A stretch of 64,000 nucleotides of DNA, from positions 62,001-126,000 of the forward strand of contig NZ_WOAC01000014.1 in NCBI RefSeq assembly GCF_009749525.1, given 5' to 3'. Under the pieces are notes generated by a model. That model was given only the letters and a program-made list of their open reading frames with translations. It searched no databases and had not been told where the DNA came from. The DNA comes from Mesorhizobium xinjiangense. Its GTDB lineage: Bacteria > Pseudomonadota > Alphaproteobacteria > Rhizobiales > Rhizobiaceae. A program made the position numbers and the translations under genes. This document shows positions 37,117 through 46,896 of this stretch, piece after piece (the stretch's first letter is position 1; each line of letters opens with the position of its first letter).

Positions 37117-38052
37117 ATGACGGCCGACCGCCCGCTTCTCGGCATTCTCCTCATGGTTGGGTTCTGCGCGATGGCGCCGCTGGGCGATTCCATTGCCAAG
37201 ATCCTTGGCGACACGATTCCGTTGCTGCAGCTTCTGCTCGTGCGCTTTGCCGCGCAGTCGGTCCTTCTTCTGCCGTTCATCCGGTGGGGCGGCCATAGCC
37301 TGCGGGTGACGCCGCGCGTGCTCAAGCTGACGGCGATCCGCACGCTGCTGCACATTGCCGGCATCGGCTCGCTCTTCGCCGCGCTGCGTTATCTGCCGCT
37401 CGCCGATGCCACGGCGATCGCCTTCGTCATGCCCTTCATCATGCTGCTTCTGGGGCATTTCGTGCTGCAAGAGGAGGTCGGGCCCCGTCGCCTGGCAGCC
37501 TGCGCGGTCGGCTTCATCGGCACCCTTCTGGTCATTCAGCCGAGCTTCGTCGAAGTCGGCTGGCCGGCGCTGCTGCCCCTGCTCGTCGCGCTTTCCTTCG
37601 CCTTCTACATGCTCGTCAGCCGGCAGGTGGCCAAGGAATGCGAGCCGATGGTGCTGCAGACGATCAGCGGCATGATGGCGACGGCCGGCCTTGCCGCCCT
37701 GGCTATCTTGACGTTCGGCAGCGACATACCGGCCCTCGGGATGATCCGGCCGCAGCCGCGCGACGCCTTTCTCCTGGCAGCGATCGGCATCATGGGAACC
37801 TTCGCCCACCTGCTCATGACCTGGTCGCTGCGCTTCGCGCCCTCGGCGACGCTGGCGCCGATGCAGTATCTCGAAATTCCCTTTGCCACCTTTTTCGGAT
37901 GGCTGATCTTCCACGACCTGCCCGACGGCCTGGCCGCGCTCGGCATCGCGATCACGATGGGCGCGGGGCTTTATGTCATCTACCGCGAGCGGGTTGCCGC
38001 ATCCATGCCGCACCGGCCGGCCGCCGATGGCCCCTTCGCCGGCCAAGGCTGA
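37117..38052 (+). CDS. EamA/DMT-family transporter
   Basis: A drug/metabolite-transporter superfamily permease of 311 residues with about ten hydrophobic helices and two EamA repeats (an early GFCAMAPLGDSIAKIL, and a later STAEMIS-like element FAPSATLAPMQYLEIPFATF). The last residues are hydrophilic. Substrate cannot be assigned. It follows pheA by 21 bases and may be co-transcribed with it. Confidence 0.9.
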   Translation: MTADRPLLGILLMVGFCAMAPLGDSIAKILGDTIPLLQLLLVRFAAQSVLLLPFIRWGGHSLRVTPRVLKLTAIRTLLHIAGIGSLFAALRYLPLADATAIAFVMPFIMLLLGHFVLQEEVGPRRLAACAVGFIGTLLVIQPSFVEVGWPALLPLLVALSFAFYMLVSRQVAKECEPMVLQTISGMMATAGLAALAILTFGSDIPALGMIRPQPRDAFLLAAIGIMGTFAHLLMTWSLRFAPSATLAPMQYLEIPFATFFGWLIFHDLPDGLAALGIAITMGAGLYVIYRERVAASMPHRPAADGPFAGQG

Positions 38053-38115
38053 CCGATCGCTTCAAAAAGGGACACCCGCGTCCCGTTGTGCTACGCTTCG
38101 GCCAAGGTAGCGGCC

Positions 38116-38919
38116 ATGAATAAGCCCCCGGGAGCAAATGCGGATACGCAGGAGCAGTGGCGCGAAGTCCTGACGAAGGGCCACCCGCGCCTGAAGTTCC
38201 TCCAGCGCTGCATGCGGCACCTGCCCGGCCCGCCGCGCTGCAAGATCTGCAACAATCCCTTCGGCGGTGCCGGCGGTTATGTTTGCCGCATGGCGGGATT
38301 TCGCCCGTCAAGGAAGAACCCGCGCATCTGCGCCGCATGCTGCGAGGACATGCCGCTGGGCGGCGCCGAGATCGAGACCGCGATCCTTTTCGCCGATATC
38401 CGCAACTCCACCGCTCTTGCCGAAAGGCTGGGACCGACCGCCTATGCGGAGGCACTCAACCGCTTTTACGCCACGGCGACCGACGTGCTGGTCCGCCATG
38501 ATGCGACGGTCGACAAGCTGATAGGCGACGAGGTGATGGCCTTCTTCATCCCAGGCTTTGCCGGCCCCGATTTCAAGCAGGCCGCCATCCGGGGCGGAAT
38601 ACGCCTGCTCGAGAAGCTGGGCTATGGCAACGGCGAGCCGTTGCTGCCGGTCGGTGTCGGGATCGACGCCGGCGTCGCCTTTGTCGGCAATGTCGGCGGC
38701 GAGGATTTCATCGATTTCACCGTGCTCGGCGATCCTGTCAACAGAGCCGACCGCATCCAGGCGCTCGCGGCGTCCGGCGAAATCCTCGTCAGCCCCTCCG
38801 CCTTTGAGGCGGTCGCAGACGCCTATCCCGACTGCCGGCCGCGGACGTTCGAACTGCGCGGCAAGTCCGAGCCGGTCAGCCTCTATTCGCTGCCACTCCA
38901 ATCCCCCGCAACGACCTGA
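38116..38919 (+). CDS. class III adenylate/guanylate cyclase with N-terminal Cys cluster
   Basis: A soluble nucleotide cyclase of 267 residues. The catalytic domain starts at AILFADIRNSTALAERLG with metal Asp94, has the second metal Asp138 in KLIGDEVMAFF, and the late block FTVLGDPVNRADRIQALA with Asn and Arg transition-state residues. Ahead of it lie six Cys (42, 45, 57, 72, 75, 76) in two groups, suggesting a zinc site or iron-sulphur sensor. The ATG at 38116 is chosen over the in-frame codon at 38086. It is convergent with nudC, 15 bases away. Whether it makes cAMP or cGMP is not clear from sequence alone. Confidence 0.87.
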   Translation: MNKPPGANADTQEQWREVLTKGHPRLKFLQRCMRHLPGPPRCKICNNPFGGAGGYVCRMAGFRPSRKNPRICAACCEDMPLGGAEIETAILFADIRNSTALAERLGPTAYAEALNRFYATATDVLVRHDATVDKLIGDEVMAFFIPGFAGPDFKQAAIRGGIRLLEKLGYGNGEPLLPVGVGIDAGVAFVGNVGGEDFIDFTVLGDPVNRADRIQALAASGEILVSPSAFEAVADAYPDCRPRTFELRGKSEPVSLYSLPLQSPATT

Positions 38920-38934
38920 ATCGCCGCGGCCGTC

Positions 38935-39882
38935 TCACGAATCGCTTTCGGCCCAGGCCTTGATCAGGTGGTGCGCGATGGCCCCCGGCGGGGGGACGGC
39001 AAGGCCGTCGCGATGCGTCCCCGACAGCATGGCGCGAACCTCCTCGCGGGGGAACCAGCGGCAATCCTCCAACTCATCCTCGTCGCGTCGTATGTCGCGG
39101 TCGAGCGCCTCGCCGAAGCAGCCGATCATCAGCGAATGCGGGAACGGCCAGGGCTGGCTGGCATGGTAGACGACGCGGCCAATGCGCAGGCCGGACTCCT
39201 CGAAAGTCTCGCGCCTGACCGCGTTCTCGATCGTCTCGCCGGGCTCGATGAAGCCGGCGAGACAGGAATACATGTTCGGCTGGAAATGCGGGCTGCGGCC
39301 GAGAACGCAGGCATCGGCACGCACCGCCAGCATGATCGCCACGGGATCGGTGCGCGGGAAGTGCTGGGCCTGGCAGTTCGGGCAGACGCGCTTGCAGCCG
39401 GCGGCGCGCATCTCGCTCGGATTGCCGCAGCGCGAACAGAAGCGGTGGCTGGAGTGCCAGGCGAGAAGCGATGCGGCCTGCGCCAGCGCGCCGAGATCGG
39501 CCACCGACAACAGGCCCTGGATAAAGACCGAGCGGTAGTCGATCGCCTTGATCGTATCGGGCAGAGCCTCCGGTTCGATGCCGGCTGGCGCGCCCAGCAC
39601 CGGCGCGCCCGCCGCATTCCAGCCCATAAGCACGGCATGTTTCAGCTTTGCCGACAATTCCTTCGCCTGCGCGATGTCGTGCCACGGCTGCAAACCGTCC
39701 GTGCCGTGCCTGAGATAGGCGCGGCCGCCACGCATGAGCATCAGCCGCGCCGCGGGATCGGCGAGCGCCTTTGTCACACCGTCGTCTTCGCGCTTCTCCG
39801 ACAGGCTCTCGATCTCGTTGCCGGCAAACCCGACGAATTGGCTCGGCTCGCGCGGCGGCGCGTCGAAAAGGCGAAACGGCAT
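38935..39882 (-). CDS. nudC: NAD(+) diphosphatase NudC
   Basis: A Nudix hydrolase that splits NADH/NAD into NMN(H) and AMP and can remove NAD caps from RNA. A zinc ribbon (CSRCGNP and CPNCQ) precedes the Nudix box GFIEPGETIENAVRRETFEE, followed by SLMIGCFGEA and the SQPWPFP that typifies NudC. The 315 residues fit. The ATG at 39882 has GGGAG five bases upstream. The HIT-family gene lies 23 bases upstream on the same strand and probably shares its transcript. Confidence 0.95.
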   Translation of the reverse strand: MPFRLFDAPPREPSQFVGFAGNEIESLSEKREDDGVTKALADPAARLMLMRGGRAYLRHGTDGLQPWHDIAQAKELSAKLKHAVLMGWNAAGAPVLGAPAGIEPEALPDTIKAIDYRSVFIQGLLSVADLGALAQAASLLAWHSSHRFCSRCGNPSEMRAAGCKRVCPNCQAQHFPRTDPVAIMLAVRADACVLGRSPHFQPNMYSCLAGFIEPGETIENAVRRETFEESGLRIGRVVYHASQPWPFPHSLMIGCFGEALDRDIRRDEDELEDCRWFPREEVRAMLSGTHRDGLAVPPPGAIAHHLIKAWAESDS

Positions 39883-39905
39883 GAATTCTCCCGGATGAAT
39901 ATTGC

Positions 39906-40325
39906 CTACATCGCCTGACGCACGGCTTCGGCAAACTGATGGATATCTTCGCGGCGATAGGGCCGGCGCACGCCATGCCCCCAGACCGGGCCCGGCCAGT
40001 TCGGATCGCCTTCCGAACGCGCGATCACATGCACATGGAGCTGGCGGACCATGTTGCCCAGCGCGCCGATGTTGATCTTGGTGCAGCCGGTGACCTGCTT
40101 CAACGCCTGGGCGACCATTGTGCTCTCGAAAGTCAGCATGGTCTGATCGAGCGGGGTGAGTTCGTGCATTTCCTCCACGCCCGGGCGTTGCGGGACAAGC
40201 AGCAGCCAGGGCCAGCGGCAATCGTCCATGACCCTGAGCTCGCACAAGCCGAGCCACATGACCGGCATGCTGTCGGCATGCAGGACCTTGTCGAGCTCGA
40301 AGCCTCTTTTCTGCCCTTTGAGCAT
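39906..40325 (-). CDS. HIT-family nucleotide-binding protein
   Basis: A histidine-triad protein of 139 residues, probably hydrolysing or transferring nucleotide phosphates. The triad is seen as QLHVHVIAR; upstream DCRWPWLLLVPQRPGVEEMH is typical of proteobacterial HIT proteins. Substrate unknown. Followed closely by nudC, another nucleotide-processing enzyme. Confidence 0.9.
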   Translation of the reverse strand: MLKGQKRGFELDKVLHADSMPVMWLGLCELRVMDDCRWPWLLLVPQRPGVEEMHELTPLDQTMLTFESTMVAQALKQVTGCTKINIGALGNMVRQLHVHVIARSEGDPNWPGPVWGHGVRRPYRREDIHQFAEAVRQAM

Positions 40326-40441
40326 GCACGTGTTCCCGTTCGTAATGAGAAGCTAGATTGAGGCGCCTGTCGCCGCAAGACTTTCGTGCTGCGGCGCGCG
40401 AGGACGTGATCGCCGCGCGCAGCCGAATCCCGCAACGGCTC

Positions 40442-40470
40442 TTGCATTTGCCGCGCCAATTGACGATATG
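40442..40470 (+). promoter_or_regulatory. promoter of the SRP RNA gene
   Basis: TTGCAT (40442-40447), a 17-base spacer and GATATG (40465-40470) form a plausible sigma-70 promoter. Initiation seven bases downstream would fall on the first G of the GGGAGG that begins the SRP RNA stem. Confidence 0.6.
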
Positions 40471-40476
40471 GGGATC

Positions 40477-40577
40477 GGGAGGTTGGTGGTGGACGAGCCA
40501 CTCGCCAACCGGGTCAGATCCGGAAGGAAGCAGCCCTAACGAGCCACGGCACGGGTCATCGTGCCAGCCTCCCACCT
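40477..40577 (+). ncRNA. ffs: bacterial small signal recognition particle RNA (4.5S)
   Basis: The RNA that partners Ffh in co-translational membrane targeting. The conserved apical region is intact: GGTCAGATCCGGAAGGAAGC followed by AGCC carries the two internal loops bound by the Ffh M domain. The ends pair, GGGAGG (40477-40482) with CCTCCC (40568-40573), closing the long hairpin. It sits directly upstream of dnaX, as in most proteobacteria. Exact ends are inferred from pairing. Confidence 0.95.
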
Positions 40578-40671
40578 CTTTCCCCGCCCCCGCATTGACG
40601 GCCGGCGTTCCCCGCGCAAGAGTTCCGGCTCTGTGGAAACGAGTCTTGCAAGACGGAGCGACATTCGAGCC

Positions 40672-42510
40672 ATGAGCGAGGCCGGCACAGCCGACAGGTC
40701 GAAAACGGACGGCGCCTATCGCGTTCTGGCGCGCAAGTACCGGCCGACCAATTTCTCCGAACTCATCGGCCAGGAGCCGATGGTGCGCACGCTGACTAAT
40801 GCGTTTGCCGCCGGACGGATCGCCCAGGCCTGGATGCTCACCGGCGTGCGCGGCGTCGGCAAGACGACCACGGCCCGCATTCTCGCACGAGCTTTGAATT
40901 ACAGGACGGCGGAGATCGACCAGCCGACGATCGACCTCACCGTGGAGGGCGAGCACTGCCGGGCGATCATGGAAGGCCGCCATGTCGACGTGATCGAGAT
41001 GGACGCCGCCTCGCATACCGGCGTCGACAATATGCGCGAACTGCTCGAGCAGGTGCGCTATGCGCCGGTTGCGGCGCGCTACAAGGTCTACATCATCGAC
41101 GAGGTGCACATGCTGTCCGGCGGCGCCTTCAACGCCATGTTGAAGACGCTGGAAGAACCGCCGCCGCATGTGAAGTTCATCTTCGCCACGACCGAGATCC
41201 GCAAGGTGCCTATCACCATCCTGTCGCGCTGCCAGCGTTTCGACCTTCGCCGCATCGATGCGACCGTGATTGCCGAGGATCTCAAGCGCATCGCCGGCCT
41301 GGAAAACATCGCGGCCGAGGACGAAGCGCTCGCCATGGTGGCCCGGGCGGCCGAAGGCTCGATGCGCGATGCGCAGTCGATCTTCGACCAGGCGATCGCC
41401 CACAGCGCCGGCAAGGTCACCGCCGAAACGGTGCGCTCCATGCTCGGGCTTGCCGACCGCGCGCGCGTGGTCGACCTGTTCGAGCATCTCATGAGCGGCA
41501 ATGTCGCTGCCGCGCTGGCCGAATACCGCTCGCAATACGACGCCGGCGCCGATCCGGCGGTCGTGCTGACCGACCTTGCCGAATTCAACCACCTCGTCAC
41601 CCGCATCCGCTTCGTTCCCGATGCCGCGCACGACGCTTCCCTGACCGAGGAGGAACGCCGACGCGGCGAGGAATTCGCCGGCAAGCTCTCCGTGCGCGTG
41701 CTCTCGCGCGCCTGGCAGATGCTGCTCAAGGGCATTTCGGAGGTCCAGAACGCACACCGGCCGGTGAGCGCCGGCGAGATGGTGCTTATCCGCATCGCGC
41801 ATGCGGCCGATCTGCCGACGCTCGACGAGGCGCTGAAATCGCTCGAAAGCGGCGACCGGGTGGCTGCCGACGTCCCGCGGCCGGACCCCGCTCCGGTCGG
41901 CGCGCCAGGCAATGGCGGCGCTGGCGGCGGCGCAGGTGCGACCGCGGTGGCGAACCGGCACGTCGTATCCTCGGGCAACGGCAATGCCCCGGCCATGCGT
42001 CTGGTCGAGCCGTCGCCGGCCGCCGCGCCGTCGCCGGTCGCCGCGCCGGAACCGCCGCCGCAGCCGGAAGAGCCACAAGTGCCGATCGCCTCGCTGGAGG
42101 ACGTCGCAGCCCTTGCCGACGCCAATCGCGACATGGCCTTCAAGGTCCAGCTCAAGCGTTGCGTGCGCCTGGTGCGCATCGAGCCCGGATTGCTCGAGGT
42201 GAGCCTTACCGAGGACGCGCCGAAGACGCTGCTCAACGATCTGACGACGCGGCTGAAGAGCTGGAGCGGGCGCAACTGGTTCGTATCCCTGTCGCGCGAA
42301 CCGGGCGGCGAGACCCTGGCCGAGATCGAGGATAACCGGCGCGAGAGCGCCATCGTCGACGCCAAGGCCGATCCGACGGTGGCGGCGGTGCTGGCGCGCT
42401 TTCCAGGCGCCCGCATTACCGATGTGCGCATCTTCGAGGCCGAGGATGAGTTGAACCCGGCGGACATTGCCGACGACGGCGACATTGACGATGATGACGA
42501 CGAACTTTGA
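40672..42510 (+). CDS. dnaX: DNA polymerase III subunits gamma/tau
   Basis: The clamp-loader ATPase subunit. Near the N-terminus it shows YRVLARKYRPTNFSELIGQE, Walker A GVRGVGKTTTARIL, Walker B YIIDEVHMLSGGAFNA, the SRC arginine-finger motif ILSRCQRFDLRR and sensor elements. The C-terminal part, after a Pro/Ala-rich linker, is the tau-specific region. The start is ATG 40672 (612 residues); the in-frame GTG at 40561 would lie inside the SRP RNA. No clear slippery A-run for frameshifting was seen. Followed by ybaB. Confidence 0.95.
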   Translation: MSEAGTADRSKTDGAYRVLARKYRPTNFSELIGQEPMVRTLTNAFAAGRIAQAWMLTGVRGVGKTTTARILARALNYRTAEIDQPTIDLTVEGEHCRAIMEGRHVDVIEMDAASHTGVDNMRELLEQVRYAPVAARYKVYIIDEVHMLSGGAFNAMLKTLEEPPPHVKFIFATTEIRKVPITILSRCQRFDLRRIDATVIAEDLKRIAGLENIAAEDEALAMVARAAEGSMRDAQSIFDQAIAHSAGKVTAETVRSMLGLADRARVVDLFEHLMSGNVAAALAEYRSQYDAGADPAVVLTDLAEFNHLVTRIRFVPDAAHDASLTEEERRRGEEFAGKLSVRVLSRAWQMLLKGISEVQNAHRPVSAGEMVLIRIAHAADLPTLDEALKSLESGDRVAADVPRPDPAPVGAPGNGGAGGGAGATAVANRHVVSSGNGNAPAMRLVEPSPAAAPSPVAAPEPPPQPEEPQVPIASLEDVAALADANRDMAFKVQLKRCVRLVRIEPGLLEVSLTEDAPKTLLNDLTTRLKSWSGRNWFVSLSREPGGETLAEIEDNRRESAIVDAKADPTVAAVLARFPGARITDVRIFEAEDELNPADIADDGDIDDDDDEL

Positions 42511-42531
42511 ACAGACCGCGAGGATAGCGAG

Positions 42532-42855
42532 ATGAAAGATCTGATGGGCCTGATGGGAAAGGCCAAGGAAATGCAGGCCAAGTTCGAGGCCATGCAGGAA
42601 GAGGTCGCCAGTCTCGAGGCCACCGGTCAGGCCGGCGGCGGGCTGGTCAGCGTGACGCTGTCGGGCAAGGGCGAGATGAAGTCCTTGAAGGTCGACCCGT
42701 CGCTTTTCAAGGAAGAGGAAATCGAGATTCTCGAGGACTTGATCCTCGCCGCGCACAACGACGCCAAGGCCAAGATCGAGGCGCTGATGCAGGAAAAGAG
42801 CAAGGACCTGACGGCCGGCCTGCCGATCCCACCCGGATTCAAGCTGCCGTTCTGA
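42532..42855 (+). CDS. YbaB/EbfC nucleoid-associated protein
   Basis: A small DNA-binding dimer of 107 residues. The helix [20 protein letters not shown], the [20 protein letters not shown] strand region and the ending [16 protein letters not shown] are family-typical. It follows dnaX by 21 bases. In most relatives recR comes next; here an unrelated oxidoreductase does. Confidence 0.95.
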   Translation: MKDLMGLMGKAKEMQAKFEAMQEEVASLEATGQAGGGLVSVTLSGKGEMKSLKVDPSLFKEEEIEILEDLILAAHNDAKAKIEALMQEKSKDLTAGLPIPPGFKLPF

Positions 42856-42925
42856 GGCTGGCGCGGCGTCATCTTCAATTCTTTTGAAGTATCCCTGCCT
42901 TGGCTCTCGCAAAAGCTGAACCTAC

Positions 42926-43915
<990 letters not shown>

Positions 43916-43921
43916 GGCCGG

Positions 43922-44923
43922 TTACAGCCTGTTCGGCAACACGCGGTCGGGCGGGCGGTGCCCGTCGAAGAAGGTGCGAATGTTGATGAGCACCTTGTCG
44001 CCCATGTCGATGCGGCCCTCGATGGTGGCCGAGCCCATATGGGGCAGGAGCACGATCTTTCCCTTGGCGGCGAGCTTCACCAGCTTCGGATTGACGGCCG
44101 GTTCGTGCTCGAAGACATCGAGCCCGGCGCCGGCCAGCTTGCCCGCCTCGACCATCTCGATCAGCGCCTTCTCGTCGATGATCTCGCCGCGCGCAGTATT
44201 GACGATGTAGGACGTCGGCTGCATCAGCGCGAGACGGCGCGCCGAAAGCAGATGGAACGTGGCCGGCGTCGAGGGACAGTTGACCGAGATGATGTCCATG
44301 CGGGCGAGCATCTGGTCGAGGCTTTCCCAATAGGTCGCCTCCAACTCGTCTTCGATGTCCGGCATGACGCGGTTGCGGTTGTGATAGTGGATCGACAAGC
44401 CGAAGGCCTTGGCGCGGCGGGCCACGGCCGTGCCGATGCGCCCCATGCCGACAATCCCGAGACGCTTGCCCCAGATGCGGTGCCCGAGCATCCAAGTCGG
44501 CGACCAGCCGTTCCACTTGCCGTCGGCGCCCAGTATGTTGGCGCCCTCTATGAGGCGGCGCGGGACGGTCAGGATAAGGCCCATCGTCATGTCGGCCGTG
44601 TCCTCGGTCAGGACGTTCGGCGTATTGGTGACGGCTATTCCCTTCTCGGAAGCGGCCTCGACGTCGATATGGTCGACCCCGTTGCCGAAATTGGCGATCA
44701 GCTTGAGCTGCGGACCGGCCTGGGCGATCAGCGCGGCATCTATGCGGTCGGTGATGGTCGGCACGAGAACCTCGGCCTCCTTGACCGAAGCAACAAGCTC
44801 GGGCTGGGTCAGCGGCTTGTCGTCGATGTTCAGCCGGGTGTCGAAAAGCTCGCGCATGCGGGTTTCGACGGGATCCGGCAGCTTCCGCGTGATGACCACC
44901 AAAGGTTTTTTTCTGCCCGCCAT
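43922..44923 (-). CDS. D-2-hydroxyacid dehydrogenase (glyoxylate reductase type)
   Basis: An NAD(P)H-dependent reductase of 333 residues. Coenzyme site LGIVGMGRIGTAVARRAKA; catalytic Arg in VNTARGEIIDE, Glu in DVFEHEPAVN and His in LLPHMGSATIEG. The overall look fits glyoxylate/glycerate dehydrogenases. The ATG at 44923 has GAGGAA five bases upstream; I prefer it to the in-frame codon at 44965. It diverges from the SH3-domain gene. Confidence 0.9.
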   Translation of the reverse strand: MAGRKKPLVVITRKLPDPVETRMRELFDTRLNIDDKPLTQPELVASVKEAEVLVPTITDRIDAALIAQAGPQLKLIANFGNGVDHIDVEAASEKGIAVTNTPNVLTEDTADMTMGLILTVPRRLIEGANILGADGKWNGWSPTWMLGHRIWGKRLGIVGMGRIGTAVARRAKAFGLSIHYHNRNRVMPDIEDELEATYWESLDQMLARMDIISVNCPSTPATFHLLSARRLALMQPTSYIVNTARGEIIDEKALIEMVEAGKLAGAGLDVFEHEPAVNPKLVKLAAKGKIVLLPHMGSATIEGRIDMGDKVLINIRTFFDGHRPPDRVLPNRL

Positions 44924-45086
44924 CGTTTCCTCGCGTCCGGGTCCTGTTGAGACCTCTTTAACCAAGACAGGCGATAGTCGAAAGCCGTATCAGCCCGGCT
45001 CCTGTGTACCAACAGGTCCGGGCAATGACAAAGAAAAACAGGTCTGCGCGCCAGTCCCTTCCCGGGCGCGCCTCATGGAAAGAGGA

Positions 45087-45653
45087 ATGCAATTGTCTCG
45101 CTACGTGTCGCTTCGCCTGATTGTCAGCGCCGCGCTCGTGGGGCTTGCCGTCGCCACGCTGCCCACACTTTCCGGCTTCGACGGCAAAGCCGTGGCGCAG
45201 ACGGTTACGCGTGGACCGAGCGGCCTGCCGCTGCCACGATTCGTCAGCCTCAAGGCGAGCCGGGCCAACCTGCGCGTCGGTCCGGGCCGCTCCTATTCGG
45301 TGGACTGGATGTATATGAAGTCCGGCCTGCCGATGGAGATCATCCAGGAATACGGCAACTGGCGCCGGGTGCGCGATTCGGAAGGCACCGAAGGGTGGAT
45401 CAACCAGTCGCTGCTATCGGGCCGGCGGACCGGCCTCGTCACACCCTGGAACCGCGACAAGGATACGGTGATCAATCTGCTCCAAGAACCCGACGAGGGA
45501 GCGCGCGTCGTGGCGGTGCTGCAACCCGGCACGCTGGGCACGATCAGTGCCTGCAACGGGAGTTGGTGCGAGATGCGCTTCGACGGCCATGAGGGCTGGA
45601 TCGGCCAGACACAGATCTGGGGCGCCTATCCGGATGAGCGGATCACCGACTGA
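45087..45653 (+). CDS. exported protein with two SH3-like domains
   Basis: A 188-residue protein with a signal-type N-terminus (LIVSAALVGLAVATLP) followed by two bacterial SH3 repeats: SRANLRVGPGRSYSVDWMYM through RDSEGTEGWINQSLLSGRR, and LLQEPDEGARVVAVLQPG through FDGHEGWIGQTQIWG. Such domains often bind cell-wall components. Start choice is uncertain: ATG 45087 is used, with ATG 45075 and TTG 45093 (AGAGGA six bases upstream) as alternatives. Function is not known. It converges on irr. Confidence 0.82.
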   Translation: MQLSRYVSLRLIVSAALVGLAVATLPTLSGFDGKAVAQTVTRGPSGLPLPRFVSLKASRANLRVGPGRSYSVDWMYMKSGLPMEIIQEYGNWRRVRDSEGTEGWINQSLLSGRRTGLVTPWNRDKDTVINLLQEPDEGARVVAVLQPGTLGTISACNGSWCEMRFDGHEGWIGQTQIWGAYPDERITD

Positions 45654-45672
45654 TCCGCCGCGGCCGCATGTT

Positions 45673-46095
45673 TCAGCCGCGCTTGTGCCGCAGCCGCACC
45701 ACGATGTCGATATTGGCGATTTCCATGCCTTCCGGCGGTTCCGGGAGGTTGGTCACCGTGACCGGTCCGCCGGCGATATCGAGCAGGGTGTTGTCACTCT
45801 CGATATAGAAATGGTGATGGTCCGACGTGTTGGTGTCGAAATAGGTCTTGGCACCCTCCACCGCGACAATGCGCAGCATGCCCGCTTCGGTGAACTGGTG
45901 CAGCGTGTTGTAAACGGTGGCGAGCGAAACCGGGAAGCCGGCCGCCAGTGCCTCTTCGTGCAGTTCTTCTGCCGCGAGATGACGGTCGCCCTTGGCAAAC
46001 AGCAGGCCGGCCAGCGCCACGCGCTGCCGCGTCGGACGCAAGCCGGCCGACCGCACCTTGGCGGTCACTTCCGTTTCGTCGATCCGTTCCTGCAT
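45673..46095 (-). CDS. irr: Fur-family iron response regulator Irr
   Basis: A heme-responsive transcriptional regulator of iron and heme metabolism in Hyphomicrobiales. Helix-turn-helix segment HLAAEELHEEALAAGFPVSL followed by ATVYNTLHQFTEAG; the His-rich NTSDHHHFYIE matches Irr. 140 residues from ATG 46095; an in-frame TTG 15 bases upstream is less likely. Its place next to and divergent from fabA, with fabB and fabI following, is a conserved rhizobial arrangement. No clear iron-control element was recognised in the 240-base divergent gap. Confidence 0.92.
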   Translation of the reverse strand: MQERIDETEVTAKVRSAGLRPTRQRVALAGLLFAKGDRHLAAEELHEEALAAGFPVSLATVYNTLHQFTEAGMLRIVAVEGAKTYFDTNTSDHHHFYIESDNTLLDIAGGPVTVTNLPEPPEGMEIANIDIVVRLRHKRG

Positions 46096-46334
46096 ATGGT
46101 CCCGTTCCAATATCCGATGGGCGCACGCACATCGCGGTGCATATCAACGCCGATGCAGCAATCCCCTCCACAGCATATATTCCGTCGGCAATTGCAGATC
46201 AATAGCACCACATTGACCCGTGCCCCGCATCACGATAAGCGCAGGCATCGGTTTTCGGCTGCCAGCCGTCCGTGCTAGTGATGCAATCGACAAAGATCGG
46301 CAGAGTGCCGACGGGGACGAGCGGGAAGGATTCA

Positions 46335-46847
46335 ATGTCGGACAGAAAATCCAGCTTCGGGTATGAAGAGCTTCTCGCATGCGCCAGGGGAGACCTGTTC
46401 GGCCCCGGCAATGCCCAATTGCCGGCCCCGCCAATGCTGATGTTCGACCGCATCACCGAGGTGAGCGAGGAAGGCGGAGAATTCGGCAAGGGCTTCATCC
46501 GGGCCGAATTCGACATCAAGCCGGATCTCTGGTTCTTCCCCTGCCATTTCATCGGCAATCCGGTCATGCCCGGCTGTCTCGGGCTTGATGCGCTGTGGCA
46601 GATGACAGGCTTCTTCCTCGGCTGGCTCGGCCTGCCCGGCAAGGGCATGGCGCTGTCGACGGGCGAGGTCAAGTTCAAGGGCATGGTCACGCCGGACGTC
46701 AAGAAGGTCGAATACGGCGTCGATTTCAAGCGCATCATGCGCGGGCGGCTCGTGCTGGGGATCGCCGACGGCTGGTTGAAGGCCGACGGAGAACCCATCT
46801 ATCAGGCCACCGACCTGAAGGTCGGTTTGTCCAAACAGGAAGCATGA
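46335..46847 (+). CDS. fabA: 3-hydroxydecanoyl-ACP dehydratase/isomerase
   Basis: Introduces the double bond for unsaturated fatty acids by dehydrating 3-hydroxydecanoyl-ACP and isomerising the product. Catalytic His in [20 protein letters not shown] and Asp in the following GLDALWQM are present. The 170 residues are normal. The ATG at 46335 has GGAAGGA five bases upstream. First gene of fabA-fabB-fabI. Confidence 0.96.
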   Translation: MSDRKSSFGYEELLACARGDLFGPGNAQLPAPPMLMFDRITEVSEEGGEFGKGFIRAEFDIKPDLWFFPCHFIGNPVMPGCLGLDALWQMTGFFLGWLGLPGKGMALSTGEVKFKGMVTPDVKKVEYGVDFKRIMRGRLVLGIADGWLKADGEPIYQATDLKVGLSKQEA

Positions 46848-46896
46848 ACCGGATTCACATACGGGCATCCTGCCTCCAGCCTCCAAGGAGAGCCAC

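Noticed and set aside
39883-42912. Upstream 5' extension of the nudC frame to give 1325 codons
   Set aside because: It runs antisense through dnaX, the SRP RNA and ybaB; nudC has a good ATG and Shine-Dalgarno at 39882.
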